A stretch of DNA of 64,000 nt from Cyclobacterium qasimii M12-11B. Its GTDB lineage: Bacteria > Bacteroidota > Bacteroidia > Cytophagales > Cyclobacteriaceae. A model generated the notes under the pieces. It was not told the DNA's origin. It did not search any database and was given only the letters and a program-made list of their open reading frames with translations. Both the position numbers and the translations under genes were made by a program. The first letter of the stretch is position 1; every line of letters starts with the position of its first letter. Below, piece by piece: positions 29,130 to 38,504 of this stretch. Location of the stretch: contig NZ_ATNM01000109.1 in assembly GCF_000427295.1 (NCBI RefSeq), positions 1-64,000 on the forward strand, given 5' to 3'.

Positions 29130-31562
29130 TTATTCTGACCGTAAACTATTTACGGGGTTGGTTAGGGCTGCTTTTATGCTTTGATAGCTAATGGTGGCCA
29201 GTGCAATGCCCACAGCTAAAAAGGCCGCAAGCGCCAATACCCACCAACTGATTTCTATTTTATAAGAAAAATCTTCAAGCCATTTGTTCATGGCGTACCA
29301 GCCCAATGGCAAGGAAATAAGCACCGCAAGACCTACTAGCTTTAAAAAGTCAATAGAAAGCTTGAAAGATATTTGTCCTACACTTGCTCCCATGACTTTC
29401 CTAATTCCAATTTCCTTGGTTCGTTTTTCTGCATTAAAAGCTGCCAATCCAAAAAGTCCAAGACAAGCAACTAAAATAGAAAGGACAGTAAAGATCACAA
29501 ATAGCCTTCCCAAGCGTTGGTCTGATTGATAGGTATCGTTAAAGGATGCATCCATAAAGTAATAATTAAAAGGAAGCGCAGGAGCCAATTGGGTCCAGGT
29601 AGCTTCGATTTGGGCAATCGCTTGTGGAAAATCACCTGCATTAAGTTTTATAGCCAAACTCCCCGGGTTTTTACCTATCACTAAGCTTAAGGGTGTTATG
29701 CTTTCACGGAGGGATTCAAAATGGAAATCGTTGATGACGCCAATAACGGTATAGTATTCATGATCCGTTTCTAACATATTAGAAGAAAACCTTTTTCCCA
29801 ATACCTCCTCAGCCGATATTCCCAAAACTTTTAAAGTGGCTTCATTTATAAGCATGGCAGAGGAATCAGCCGATCTTTTGTAATCAAAATCCCTTCCAGC
29901 GATGATATCTAAATTGAATGTGGAAACATAATCATGGTCCACATCCCAGGTTTGCATGCTAAGTGCCTTTTCTTGGTCAGAGATTCCTTCTTCAAAAAAA
30001 TGAATTGTCACTTCTACTTGAAGGGGTGGGAAAATAGGCACTCAAGGTGGCATTGCTTACTTGCGGTAACTCGGTTATTTTTTCTTTAAAAGATTGCTCT
30101 TTGCTCCAAGGGCATACACATCATTAAGGATTAACACCTGCTCTTTTTTATAGCCCAAGTCCTTTTGCTGTATGAACTGCAACTGTCCGTACACCACCAA
30201 TGTAGCGACTATAAGGAAAACAGATATTGCAAACTGAAAAACGACAAGTCCATTTCGCAATTTACCCCCTCCAACAGCACTACTTCCACTTCCTGAAAGA
30301 ACCTTAATAGGTGCGAAACGTGAAAGAAAAAAGGCTGGGTAACTCCCTGATAACAATCCTAAAATAACGGTTGCAACAATAATGGTCAGCCAAAAATAAG
30401 GTTCTAAAAATGGGATGGACAACTGCTTGTTTGATAAATCATTGAAATAAGGCATTAACAATAGGGTCAAGCCCAAAGCCGCAAGCAAGGAAGCAAAACT
30501 GATTAAACCAGATTCAGTAAGAAATTGCCCAATTAAGGTGGACCTATTGGAGCCCAAGGTTTTTCGGATCCCTACTTCTTTAGCCCTTTTTAGCGAACCT
30601 GCCGTGCTAAGGTTCATAAAATTGACACTGGCAAGAACGATAAGAAACAATGCAATGAAGGAAAGGATGTAAATATTCTGAATGCTATTGTTGGCATTCA
30701 TTTCACCTTTTCTATGAGAATGAAGGTGAATATCAGTCAATGGAATGGTACTGTACCGAATATAATTGCCCGAAGCATCAAACTGCTCCTTGGTCATTCC
30801 TGGAAAAACCGTTTGTGCCCAAGTAAGCACATAGGTATCTACGATATAGGGAAGTCCTTCTTCAAAATCAGCGCTTTCCGAAAGAGGGGAAAGTTTTACA
30901 AAGGTATTGTAATTGTGGGTGCCCCAATTCGGGATTTTAGCATCTGCATAGCCTGCCATGGCTATAAAGAGGGTATAATCGCTCAATAACGAATTACGTG
31001 GCAAGTCGTCAATCACTGCAGACACAGTAAAAGTATCGCCAGAATCAAAAATAAGGGTTTGACCCACCGCTTCATCTATAGAAAAAAACTTCTCAGCGGC
31101 TGACTTGGTAAGCACTACCATATTGGGATCTTTCAATACCGTTGCCTTGTCACCCAAAAGAAGGTCAATACCGAAGAAATCTAAAAATGATGGATCAGCA
31201 TAGGTTGTTCCAGTCAATTTGACATTACGGATAGTACCGCTTTTCTTTAATAAGGTACTTCCAATGGTTCTAAACCTGGTGGTAGCTTCTACTTGTGGGA
31301 AATCGTTTACCAATACATCAGCCATAGGTGCTGGCACAACAGCTACTTTATTTTCCGCCCCACCGAACTTTATATCCGCATTTAGCCGGTAGATCTGTTC
31401 CGCATCAGGAAACATCTTATCGTAACTCAACTCATCATAAATGTACAATGAAATAAGCAGGCCGCCTGCCATGCCGATAGTCAGACCGAAAATATTAAGA
31501 AAAGTAAAAAACGGCTGTTTATTAAGACTTCTCCAAGCGATTTTAATATGATTTCTGAACAT
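29130..31562 (-). pseudogene. MacB/FtsX-type ABC permease 5, two compensating frameshifts
   Basis: Open segments 31562-30075 and 30041-29130 are in the same frame, separated by stops. One base is missing in the run at 30088-30091 and one is surplus in the A7 run at 29994-30000. Between them the correct frame reads ITELPQVSNATLSAYFPTPS. Correcting both gives 810 residues. Coupling motifs RAKEVGIRKTLGSN and RTKEIGIRKVMGAS are intact; it begins MFRNHIKIAWRSLNKQPFF and ends NPVNSLRSE. It is the permease nearest to ATPase 2 and so the likeliest direct partner of it. Confidence 0.85.
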
Positions 31563-31608
31563 GGTTGCGATGGATTATTACTGATAGAGAATATAGTCTT
31601 AAAATTAA

Positions 31609-31647
31609 AATGGCTTGCCAAGCAATTTTTAGATAGTATTTAAACAT
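31609..31647 (-). pseudogene. relic of a permease N terminus upstream of permease 5
   Basis: From an ATG at 31647 the minus strand reads MFKYYLKIAWQAI, matching the conserved start of the permeases (MxKxxLKIAWRxL). It then loses all similarity and runs into the permease 5 start region. It lies in the 143-bp gap between ATPase 2 and permease 5. It is most simply the stub of a sixth permease removed by deletion. Confidence 0.65.
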
Positions 31648-31705
31648 TATCATTTAATGCTAATCGAAGAGAAAGTAATGACAGAAACAGGTCCACCTTG
31701 GTAAT

Positions 31706-32401
31706 TTAGACCTCTGCTCCCATGGCCCTGTTCTGGCTCTCGGTTACTATTTGACCATCAAATAAGTTAACTACCCGATGCGCAAAATGAGAGTCATGTT
31801 CTGAGTGGGTCACCATCACGATAGTGGTTCCTTCCTGATTAAGTTCTGTGAGCAGGTTCATAACTTGCAAACCATTTTTTGAATCCAGGTTACCCGTAGG
31901 TTCATCGGCCAATATCAATTTGGGTTTGGTTACCACTGCCCTGGCTATTGCTACTCGTTGCTGCTGTCCACCAGACAATTGATGAGGAAAGTGTTTTTCA
32001 CGGTGAGCAATTTTCATTCGTTCCAAAACCTGCATGACTTTTTCCCTGCGTTCTGCCTTTTCCATTTTCAAATAAATAAGCGGTAGCTCTACATTTTCAA
32101 AAACAGTCAATTCGTCTATTAAATTAAAGCTTTGAAAAACAAAGCCAAGGTTCCCTTTTCGCAATTGCGTTCTTTGGTTTTCCCTAAGACCGGCCACTTC
32201 ATTAGAAGCAAAATTATAACTGCCTTCTGTTGGGTTGTCTAACATGCCGATGATGTTAAGTAGGGTTGATTTTCCACAACCAGATGGCCCCATAATGGCC
32301 ACAAATTCACCCGCTTCTACTTTGAGGTTTACCTTGTTTAAGGCCAAGGTCTCCACTTCCTCAGTCCGAAAACTCTTCACTAAATCTTTAATGGTTATCA
32401 T
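31706..32401 (-). CDS. ABC transporter ATPase 2, MacB/LolD type
   Basis: The 231-residue ATPase is fully canonical: Walker [10 protein letters not shown]-loop FVFQSFNL, signature [14 protein letters not shown], Walker B LILADEP, D-loop NLDSK and switch His in VTHSEHD. It powers the MacB-type permeases encoded downstream. It lies between the membrane-fusion protein gene (78-bp gap) and permease 5. With one canonical ATPase for four downstream permeases, shared use by several permeases is likely. Confidence 0.93.
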   Translation of the reverse strand: MITIKDLVKSFRTEEVETLALNKVNLKVEAGEFVAIMGPSGCGKSTLLNIIGMLDNPTEGSYNFASNEVAGLRENQRTQLRKGNLGFVFQSFNLIDELTVFENVELPLIYLKMEKAERREKVMQVLERMKIAHREKHFPHQLSGGQQQRVAIARAVVTKPKLILADEPTGNLDSKNGLQVMNLLTELNQEGTTIVMVTHSEHDSHFAHRVVNLFDGQIVTESQNRAMGAEV

Positions 32402-32479
32402 ATTTTTTCAATTGAATTATAACTATTGGTCAGGTGTTTTTTCTAAAGTATTGTAGGGCCAAGGCCCATATTCATGTGA

Positions 32480-33730
32480 TTAATTCAAAACTATTCGATC
32501 AGCATCACCAAAATTATCATAATTGCTGGTGATCACTTTTTCTCCAGGTTGCAATCCTTCCAAGATCTCATAATACCTGGCATTTTGTTTCCCGATTCTA
32601 ATGTTTCTCCTTACTGCTCCGTCTCCCTCTTGGTTCACAACAAAGGCCCACTGCCCTCCCGTACTTTGGAAGAAACTCCCTTTGGGTAGCAACAACGCAT
32701 CGGAAGATTCGCCTAGTTGAAGTTTGATATTATAGCTTTGTCCTGTTCTTATGTTTTCAGGTTTATCTTCCGTAAATACAAGGTCAACTTTAAATTTGCC
32801 ACTCCTAACCTCAGGATATACCTTTCTTAGCCTCAAGCTAAAGTCTTTTCCATTTCGCTCCAATATAGCCATCAAGTCTCTCTGTACCCTATCAATATAA
32901 TGCTCGTCTATGTCGGCTTCGATCTTGTAATCTGTCAATACATTGATCTGACCTATGCGCTCTCCCTGAGCGATGCTTTGACCTATTTCGGCATCCAAAA
33001 ACCCCAATTGCCCATCTGCAGGAGCCCTTACATTTAAATGGTCCAATCGTTCATAAACCATGGACAAGGTTTTTTCCATTCGCTCCAGATCAGTATCTAG
33101 CCCTTTTAGTGAAGTCTCCCTCAATTCCTTGTCCTGAATTGTCTGTAGTTTTATGATATCAAATTGCTTTTCAGAAAGTTCATAATTCTCCTGGGCGATG
33201 AGGTATTCTTCCCTGGAAATCAATTCCTCTTCATAAAGTGACTTGTTCTGCTCATAATTCCTTTTAAAGCGGTGAAGATTGGTACTGGCAGTAGCAAGTG
33301 ATTTTCTTCCTTCCACCTGTCTGGAATCAAAAGTTAATTTTGTTGAACGCAAGTCATTTTGCTTTAAGGCCAGGTTACTTTCGCTAGCGAGTATTTGCTC
33401 GTACAGGTTTCTATTTTCCAAAACCAGGATAATGTCACCCTTTTTAACAATCGCCCCTTCTTCAATCAATTTTTCGGTAACACGACCACCTTCGTAAGCA
33501 TCCATGTAGATTGTAGCAATGGGTGCAACACTACCATTGATTGTAATATAATCATCAAATTTTCCTGCTTCAACTTCGGCTATAGACAGCTTTCCCTTTT
33601 CCGTTCTGAAAGTGGAAACGGAATTGGTAAACCACAGCTGATAACCTGCAAAAATCAGCAAAGCCGCCAAAGCCATGTATCCGTAGTGTTTAGGCCTCAA
33701 CCCTTTTTTCTTTTCAAGTATAATATCCAT
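32480..33730 (-). CDS. periplasmic membrane-fusion (adaptor) protein, HlyD/MacA type
   Basis: The 416-residue protein has an N-terminal membrane anchor (about 17-33) and a split biotinyl-lipoyl domain (ITINGSVAPIA early, LNVRAPADGQLGFL after the hairpin). A long coiled-coil hairpin covers about 110-235, followed by beta-barrel and membrane-proximal domains ending GEKVITSNYDNFG. It bridges the inner-membrane permeases to the TolC-like channel. Its start is 3 bp after the stop of the tolC-like gene on the same strand. Confidence 0.92.
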   Translation of the reverse strand: MDIILEKKKGLRPKHYGYMALAALLIFAGYQLWFTNSVSTFRTEKGKLSIAEVEAGKFDDYITINGSVAPIATIYMDAYEGGRVTEKLIEEGAIVKKGDIILVLENRNLYEQILASESNLALKQNDLRSTKLTFDSRQVEGRKSLATASTNLHRFKRNYEQNKSLYEEELISREEYLIAQENYELSEKQFDIIKLQTIQDKELRETSLKGLDTDLERMEKTLSMVYERLDHLNVRAPADGQLGFLDAEIGQSIAQGERIGQINVLTDYKIEADIDEHYIDRVQRDLMAILERNGKDFSLRLRKVYPEVRSGKFKVDLVFTEDKPENIRTGQSYNIKLQLGESSDALLLPKGSFFQSTGGQWAFVVNQEGDGAVRRNIRIGKQNARYYEILEGLQPGEKVITSNYDNFGDADRIVLN

Positions 33731-33733
33731 AAG

Positions 33734-35080
33734 TTATTGAATGTTAAAAAGGGACAATCCCCTGTAAAAATCGATGGTACTGTTATTCACTTCCAGACGC
33801 AAGCCTACTTCCAGGTTTTCATTTTGGGCCGCAGAAAATAAGTTTTTAGCACTTGTAAGCTCTAATATACTGATTAGCCCTTTTTCATACCGTCTTTGCG
33901 CAATGGTAAAGGTAAGCTCCTGGGCTTTTACCTTTTGAAGGCTTTGCCTATATTCATTTTTCAAAGCTTTGTTTTCTACTACCAATTGCTGAATATCATT
34001 GTACACCTCTTGTTTTTGAATCTCAAGGTTGTTTTCTGTCCTCTTGAGTTCAATTTTACTTTGTTTTATTTGCGATCTAGTCGACCATCCCCTACTAATC
34101 GGTATATTTAAACTCAGCCCGACAACCCGATAGGTATTGTCTCTTATCTGATTTCTAAATTCTATCGTATTCCCAATAGTATCCCTCGTTGTTTGAAAAT
34201 ACCCAGTACCAATGTTTGCATATAAGGAAAGGGATGGATACAGATAAGCCCTTGAAACGTCCACCTGCTTTTTGGCAGCATTTACTCTAAATTCCTGCGC
34301 TTTAAGCAAAGGCAAAAAACTTTCCGCTTGCTGGTAAATGGAATCGGTATGGATGGCTTGAAAAATCATTTGAAACCCAGTCTCATTTTTCTTGCCCTCT
34401 ATTGAGAAATTTTCCCTATCCTCCAGGTTCATGGCTTGCATCAATTGAAGCTTTGCTATTTCAAGTTTGTTTTCACTTTGGGTAAGGTTAAGTTGATCTG
34501 ATAGTAAAAGAGATTCTGATTCATACAAATCTGCTCCTGCTTTTAAACCCAATTCAATTTGTCGTTTCACAAGGTCATAATTCGCTTGAGAAACCTCCTC
34601 CTGTCCTTTTCCAACTTCTACCAATTCCTCAAAAAAACGAACATCATAAAATGCACGCATCACCCGGAAAGCCAGCAGATACTTTTGTTGCATGGTTTCC
34701 TGTAGGCTTGCTTCATAGATAAATCGGGAGGTTTTAATGGCATTGATTTTTAAAAAACCCTGAAACAAATCAATTGATGAATTTAAGGAATACCCATTTG
34801 AAAAGAATTCATTGGTAACTACATCATTGGTAAATGGATCAGTACTTCTACCATAGTTTATGTTATAACCTGTGGAGGCATCTATACGGGGAAGTAGGTT
34901 TCTAACGGATTGTCTATAATTCTCCTTGCCTGATTGGGAAACATATTCATAATCCTTTACCTCAAGGTTATGCACCATGGCATAGGCCACACACTCTTCC
35001 AAAGACCAGGAACCTTGTGCTTGTACCTTCAAGGTAAAAAAACTTAATAGAAGTAGAAATGCTTTTAATTTTAGTGCCAT
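33734..35080 (-). CDS. TolC-like outer-membrane efflux protein
   Basis: The 448-residue protein has a signal peptide (cleavage near VQAQG at 19-23) and the two-fold repeated long helices and short beta strands of the OEP/TolC family (SWSLEECVAYAMVHNLEVK at the start, GYNINYGRSTDPFTND strand region, RRYEKGLISILELTSAK near the end). It forms the outer-membrane exit duct. It is the first gene of the efflux operon and the one adjacent to the candidate sigma-54 promoter. Confidence 0.92.
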   Translation of the reverse strand: MALKLKAFLLLLSFFTLKVQAQGSWSLEECVAYAMVHNLEVKDYEYVSQSGKENYRQSVRNLLPRIDASTGYNINYGRSTDPFTNDVVTNEFFSNGYSLNSSIDLFQGFLKINAIKTSRFIYEASLQETMQQKYLLAFRVMRAFYDVRFFEELVEVGKGQEEVSQANYDLVKRQIELGLKAGADLYESESLLLSDQLNLTQSENKLEIAKLQLMQAMNLEDRENFSIEGKKNETGFQMIFQAIHTDSIYQQAESFLPLLKAQEFRVNAAKKQVDVSRAYLYPSLSLYANIGTGYFQTTRDTIGNTIEFRNQIRDNTYRVVGLSLNIPISRGWSTRSQIKQSKIELKRTENNLEIQKQEVYNDIQQLVVENKALKNEYRQSLQKVKAQELTFTIAQRRYEKGLISILELTSAKNLFSAAQNENLEVGLRLEVNNSTIDFYRGLSLFNIQ

Positions 35081-35106
35081 ATGATAATGTTTCTGACAAA
35101 TACCTA

Positions 35107-35122
35107 TACCAGCCTCATGCCA
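35107..35122 (-). promoter_or_regulatory. candidate sigma-54 promoter of the tolC-led efflux operon
   Basis: On the minus strand, TGGCAT-N5-TGGTA matches the sigma-54 -24/-12 consensus TGGCAC-N5-TTGCW at the -24 half, with GT replacing the -12 GC. It sits 27 bp upstream of the tolC-like start codon, leaving a short leader. The divergent gene encodes a sigma-54 activator, which raises the prior considerably. Confidence 0.55.
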
Positions 35123-35206
35123 ATAATTTTAAAATGTTGATTTACAAATGTTTACGTTTGTTTTTTATTAGATTAGTACCTATTTGTAAAATAATTGTAC
35201 GTCTTT

Positions 35207-35223
35207 TGTCAAAAAATTTGACA
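35207..35223. promoter_or_regulatory. enhancer-like 17-bp dyad between the efflux operon and its regulator
   Basis: TGTCAAA-AAA-TTTGACA is a perfect 7-3-7 dyad. It is 84 bp upstream of the sigma-54-like element of the efflux operon and 60 bp upstream of the regulator start codon. It could serve activation of the operon and autoregulation. An extra half-site TTGACA follows at about 35235-35240. Confidence 0.6.
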
Positions 35224-35283
35224 CTTTTTAGCAGGTTGACATTCTGAATTGTAGTTTTAAACATTTACCAAGATAAAATACAG

Positions 35284-36648
35284 ATGATCGACGCAAAAAT
35301 TCTGGTGATTGATGACAACAAGAGCATGTTAAGCGCTTTGGAGATATTGTTACAGTTTGAGTACAAGCATGTAGCGACGCTATCCAATCCAAACCAAATT
35401 ACATCTTACCCTGGTTTTGCTGATTTAGACATTGTTTTATTGGACATGAATTTTTCTGCGGGAGTTAATTCCGGTAATGAAGGACTTTTTTGGCTCAATC
35501 AGATCAAGGAAAAGGCCCCCTACATCTCTGTGATAATGATGACTGCCTATGGATCCATAGACCTTGCTGTAAAGGCGATTAAAAATGGGGCGGTTGATTT
35601 TATTCTCAAACCCTGGAGCAATGAACGCATGCTGGCAACCGTCAGGTCTGCGCACCAACTACGAAAGTCACAGAAACAAGTAATCGAACTTCAGAAGAAG
35701 GAGCACAATCTTAAGCAAGTCATTAACCAACACAATCATGCGATAATTGGTCAATCAGAAGCAATAAAAGCAGCCTTAAAGCTGACAAGAAAAGTAGCCC
35801 AAACGGATGTCAACGTTTTGGTGACAGGGGAAAATGGTACTGGAAAAGAACTGATAGCAAGAGAAATACACCGTTGTTCCAAAAGAAGTGGAGAAATTTT
35901 TATTGGGGTGGATATGGGTTCCATTTCAGAAACACTCTTTGAAAGTGAGCTTTTCGGACACATCAAAGGAGCATTTACGGATGCAAAAGAAGAGCGCACA
36001 GGGAAATTTGAAGCTGCAGATGGGGGAACCTTGTTTCTTGATGAAATTGGTAACCTTTCGCTAAAAATGCAAACCAAATTGCTTTCCGCCATTCAAAATA
36101 GAACCATCGTAAAAGTAGGCTCAAATAAGTCCGTTTCAGTAGATATTAGGTTGATTTGTGCAACAAACTGCGATTTGGAAAAAATGGTTACCGATGGGCT
36201 TTTTAGAGAAGATTTAATGTATCGCATCAATACCATACATGTTGATGTGCCTCCTTTGCGAAATAGAGGTGAGGACATAATCGTTTTGTGTCAATATTTT
36301 TTAGAAAAGTTCATGCATAAATATGGAAAGCCAGGCTTGCGCATAAATCAGTCTTCGGAAGAAAAACTAATGAAATACAAATGGCCTGGAAATGTTCGGG
36401 AGTTACAGCACACTATGGAAAGGGCAGTGATTCTAAGTGAAGGGAATGTGTTAAAACCATCTGACTTTTTTCTAAATTCAGCCGCCATATCCTCTTTTGA
36501 TTCTTTCCCTGGTTCATTGGAAGAAATGGAAACCTTAATGATAGAGAAAACACTTAAAGAATGTGACGGAAACTATACACTGGCAGCTGAGCGCCTTGGC
36601 ATTTCCCGACAAACATTGTACAATAAAGTTAAAAAATCCAGAGACTGA
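35284..36648 (+). CDS. sigma-54-dependent response regulator, NtrC family
   Basis: The 454-residue protein has three domains. The receiver (1-120) carries Asp10/Asp11, phosphoacceptor Asp54, Thr87 and Lys109. The AAA+ domain (about 152-385) carries Walker A GENGTGKE (182-189), Walker B GGTLFLDE, and the sigma-54 contact loop reads GAFTDA (229-234) instead of GAFTGA. A Fis-type helix-turn-helix closes it (GNYTLAAERLGISRQTLYNKV). It is divergent from the tolC-led operon and overlaps the kinase gene by one base (TGATG), so it is the kinase's cognate regulator. Presence of a sigma-54 contact loop fits the promoter elements described upstream. Confidence 0.95.
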   Translation: MIDAKILVIDDNKSMLSALEILLQFEYKHVATLSNPNQITSYPGFADLDIVLLDMNFSAGVNSGNEGLFWLNQIKEKAPYISVIMMTAYGSIDLAVKAIKNGAVDFILKPWSNERMLATVRSAHQLRKSQKQVIELQKKEHNLKQVINQHNHAIIGQSEAIKAALKLTRKVAQTDVNVLVTGENGTGKELIAREIHRCSKRSGEIFIGVDMGSISETLFESELFGHIKGAFTDAKEERTGKFEAADGGTLFLDEIGNLSLKMQTKLLSAIQNRTIVKVGSNKSVSVDIRLICATNCDLEKMVTDGLFREDLMYRINTIHVDVPPLRNRGEDIIVLCQYFLEKFMHKYGKPGLRINQSSEEKLMKYKWPGNVRELQHTMERAVILSEGNVLKPSDFFLNSAAISSFDSFPGSLEEMETLMIEKTLKECDGNYTLAAERLGISRQTLYNKVKKSRD

Positions 36649-37999
36649 TGGCCAGTAGAAATTTCTATTTTCAAATGATCATTAGGGTGGTATTGATCAC
36701 CTTGGCAGCCTTGGGAAGTGCTTATTTTGTTATACTTGAGTGGTTTTGGGTTGGTGGTGTATTTTTAATAAGTATTGGCTTTCAAACATATTTCCTTATT
36801 TCCTATATAAATAAAACCAACAGAAAAATCGCCTATTTTTTCGATGCCATTAGAAATGAAGACTTTACCTTACGTTTTCCAGAGAAGGTTTCTATCCAAT
36901 CCTTCAAAGAATTGAATAGCAGTTTGAACAGGGTAAACCAATTGATTCAGGACGTTCAGTTGAAGCTTCAGGTCAGGGAAAGGTATTACCAGGAAATATT
37001 AAAGCAGATCGATATTGGTATAATGACCATTGATGAAAAAGGCCATATTCTATATTCAAATCCTTTTCTGGAAAAACTACTTAATTTCAGGCCCCTATTA
37101 CATCTAAAACAATTTCGTCAAATCGACCTTAAGTTATATGAGCTGATAGATAACCTTGGCCCCTTTGAGCAGAAGTATTACCAATTGGTAAATGAGCGCG
37201 AAAAGAATCAATTGTTTTTCAAAGCTGTCCCGATCAATATGGAAGGCAAAGCCCTTCTATTGGTAACGGTGCAGGACCTTCATAAAGAATTGGATGAAAA
37301 AGAAACAGACTCCTGGGTACGGCTGATAAGGGTGCTCACCCACGAAATCATGAATACCATCACTCCTATTACCTCAATTTCAGAGTCCTTATCCAAATAC
37401 TATAAAGTCGATGAAGGTGGAGAGTTGAAATGGGAAAATCTGAATGAGGATCAAATTAAAAATACGGTAAAAGGGTTAAATGTTATTAAAATCCAGGGTG
37501 AGGATTTAATGGATTTTGTCCAGTCTTATCGTAGTTTTTTGGACCTTCCTAATCCAGATAAATCTTTGGTGAATATTAAAGCCTTACTGGAGCGATTAAA
37601 AGTATTGATGCGAATGGAAAACAACAGTCGAAAGCTAGAATTTAATGTTTTGGTGGAACCTGAAGATTTGGAATTTTACATTGATGAAAAGCAAATTGCG
37701 CAGGTGCTGATTAATCTTTCAAAAAATGCCATCCAATCTGTTGAGGGACAAAACAATGGAGAGCTGACCATAAAGGCTTCCATCAATGCGCAAGGCAGGA
37801 AATACATAGAAGTCAAAGACAACGGGCCTGGTATTTTGGCTGAACAGATGGATGAAATTTTCGTTCCTTTTTTACCACCAAAAACGGTGGAACAGGTATT
37901 GGATTAAGTTTATCGAAACAGATTATGCATTTGCATGGTGGCAGCATTAGAGTGCATTCAATACCTTTTAAGGAAACCACTTTCGTGCTAACTTTTTAA
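36648..37999 (+). pseudogene. membrane sensor histidine kinase, frameshifted in the ATP-binding domain
   Basis: It has two membrane segments (about 10-30 and 33-53), a PAS-like domain (about 115-210), a DHp domain with His232 in THEIMNTITP, and an HATPase domain with N-box NLSKNAIQSV and G1 box VKDNGPGI. The open frame ends early at 37907. One base missing in the T6 run 37868-37873 explains this; with it restored, the frame reads FFTTKNGGTGIGLSLSKQI (F and G2 boxes) and ends at 37999, giving 450 residues. The short loop between the membrane helices suggests sensing in the membrane or cytoplasm. Such NtrY-like kinases pair with the upstream regulator. If the break were real, the kinase would lack its G2 box and be inactive. 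Confidence 0.88.
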
Positions 38000-38121
38000 T
38001 CTCAAATAAAGAATTGGCAATAGTAATGTAGCATCCCGGTGACTCCATTTTATTTTAAGGGATATTTACCCATTGCCTATTGCCAAATCCAACGATATCA
38101 TGTATAATTGCAACTGAATTT

Positions 38122-38196
38122 AGGTCGTTAGCTCAGTTGGTTCAGAGCGCTGCCTTGACAGGGCAGAGGTCACCAGTTCGAGCCTGGTACGACCTA
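38122..38196 (+). tRNA. tRNA-Val (anticodon GAC)
   Basis: A full cloverleaf can be drawn. The acceptor stem AGGTCGT/ACGACCT has 7 pairs. The D stem is GCTC/GAGC. The anticodon stem CTGCC/GGCAG encloses loop TTGACAG with anticodon GAC at 38157-38159. The T stem ACCAG/CTGGT encloses loop TTCGAGC. The discriminator is A; CCA is not encoded. No integrase or repeated tRNA end is near it, so there is no sign of use as an insertion site. Confidence 0.93.
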
Positions 38197-38207
38197 CTTT
38201 TTCAACT

Positions 38208-38504
38208 TTACTGGTGCCTATCCAGTTTCCTTGCCAGAGAATTAACCTCTTCTTTTAGCCTTTCAATTTTTTCCTGTAAATGGACAATGGCATATAAACC
38301 TTCTAAATTTATTTCCATTTCATAATGTAACCTTGAAAGTCTTTCCAAGAGGGCTAAATCCTCCTGTAAAACGTACTCCTTTTCCTCAATAACAATTATT
38401 TCACACAAGTCTTGCGCTGCGAGTGAATAGACAAATGTCATTTCTATATTGCAGGATTGGCAAAACTGATCCAGTGAAACATGATCATCTATTAAATTAT
38501 TCAT
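38208..38504 (-). CDS. CbpM-type chaperone modulator
   Basis: About 98 residues from the ATG at 38504 (MNNLIDDHVSLDQFCQ). The MerR-like N-terminal helices are followed by a leucine-rich C-terminal helix (LYAIVHLQEKIERLKEEV), as in CbpM/MerR-fold DnaJ modulators. It overlaps the DnaJ-class gene stop by 8 bp. In other bacteria CbpM binds the J domain of CbpA and inhibits it. A more upstream start at 38531 is possible but lies deeper inside the chaperone gene. Confidence 0.75.
   Translation of the reverse strand: MNNLIDDHVSLDQFCQSCNIEMTFVYSLAAQDLCEIIVIEEKEYVLQEDLALLERLSRLHYEMEINLEGLYAIVHLQEKIERLKEEVNSLARKLDRHQ

Noticed and set aside
29130-30041. Separate 303-residue permease-like protein starting with GTG
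   Set aside because: It is the in-frame second half of permease 5; the gap is explained by two opposite single-base indels.
32456-32467. GGGCC-AA-GGCCC dyad between the adaptor and ATPase 2 genes
   Set aside because: Two-base spacer is too short for an RNA hairpin and the site is isolated; no support for a function.
38122-38196. tRNA-Val as an attachment site of an integrated element
   Set aside because: No integrase, no repeated tRNA 3' end and only ordinary chromosomal genes on either side.
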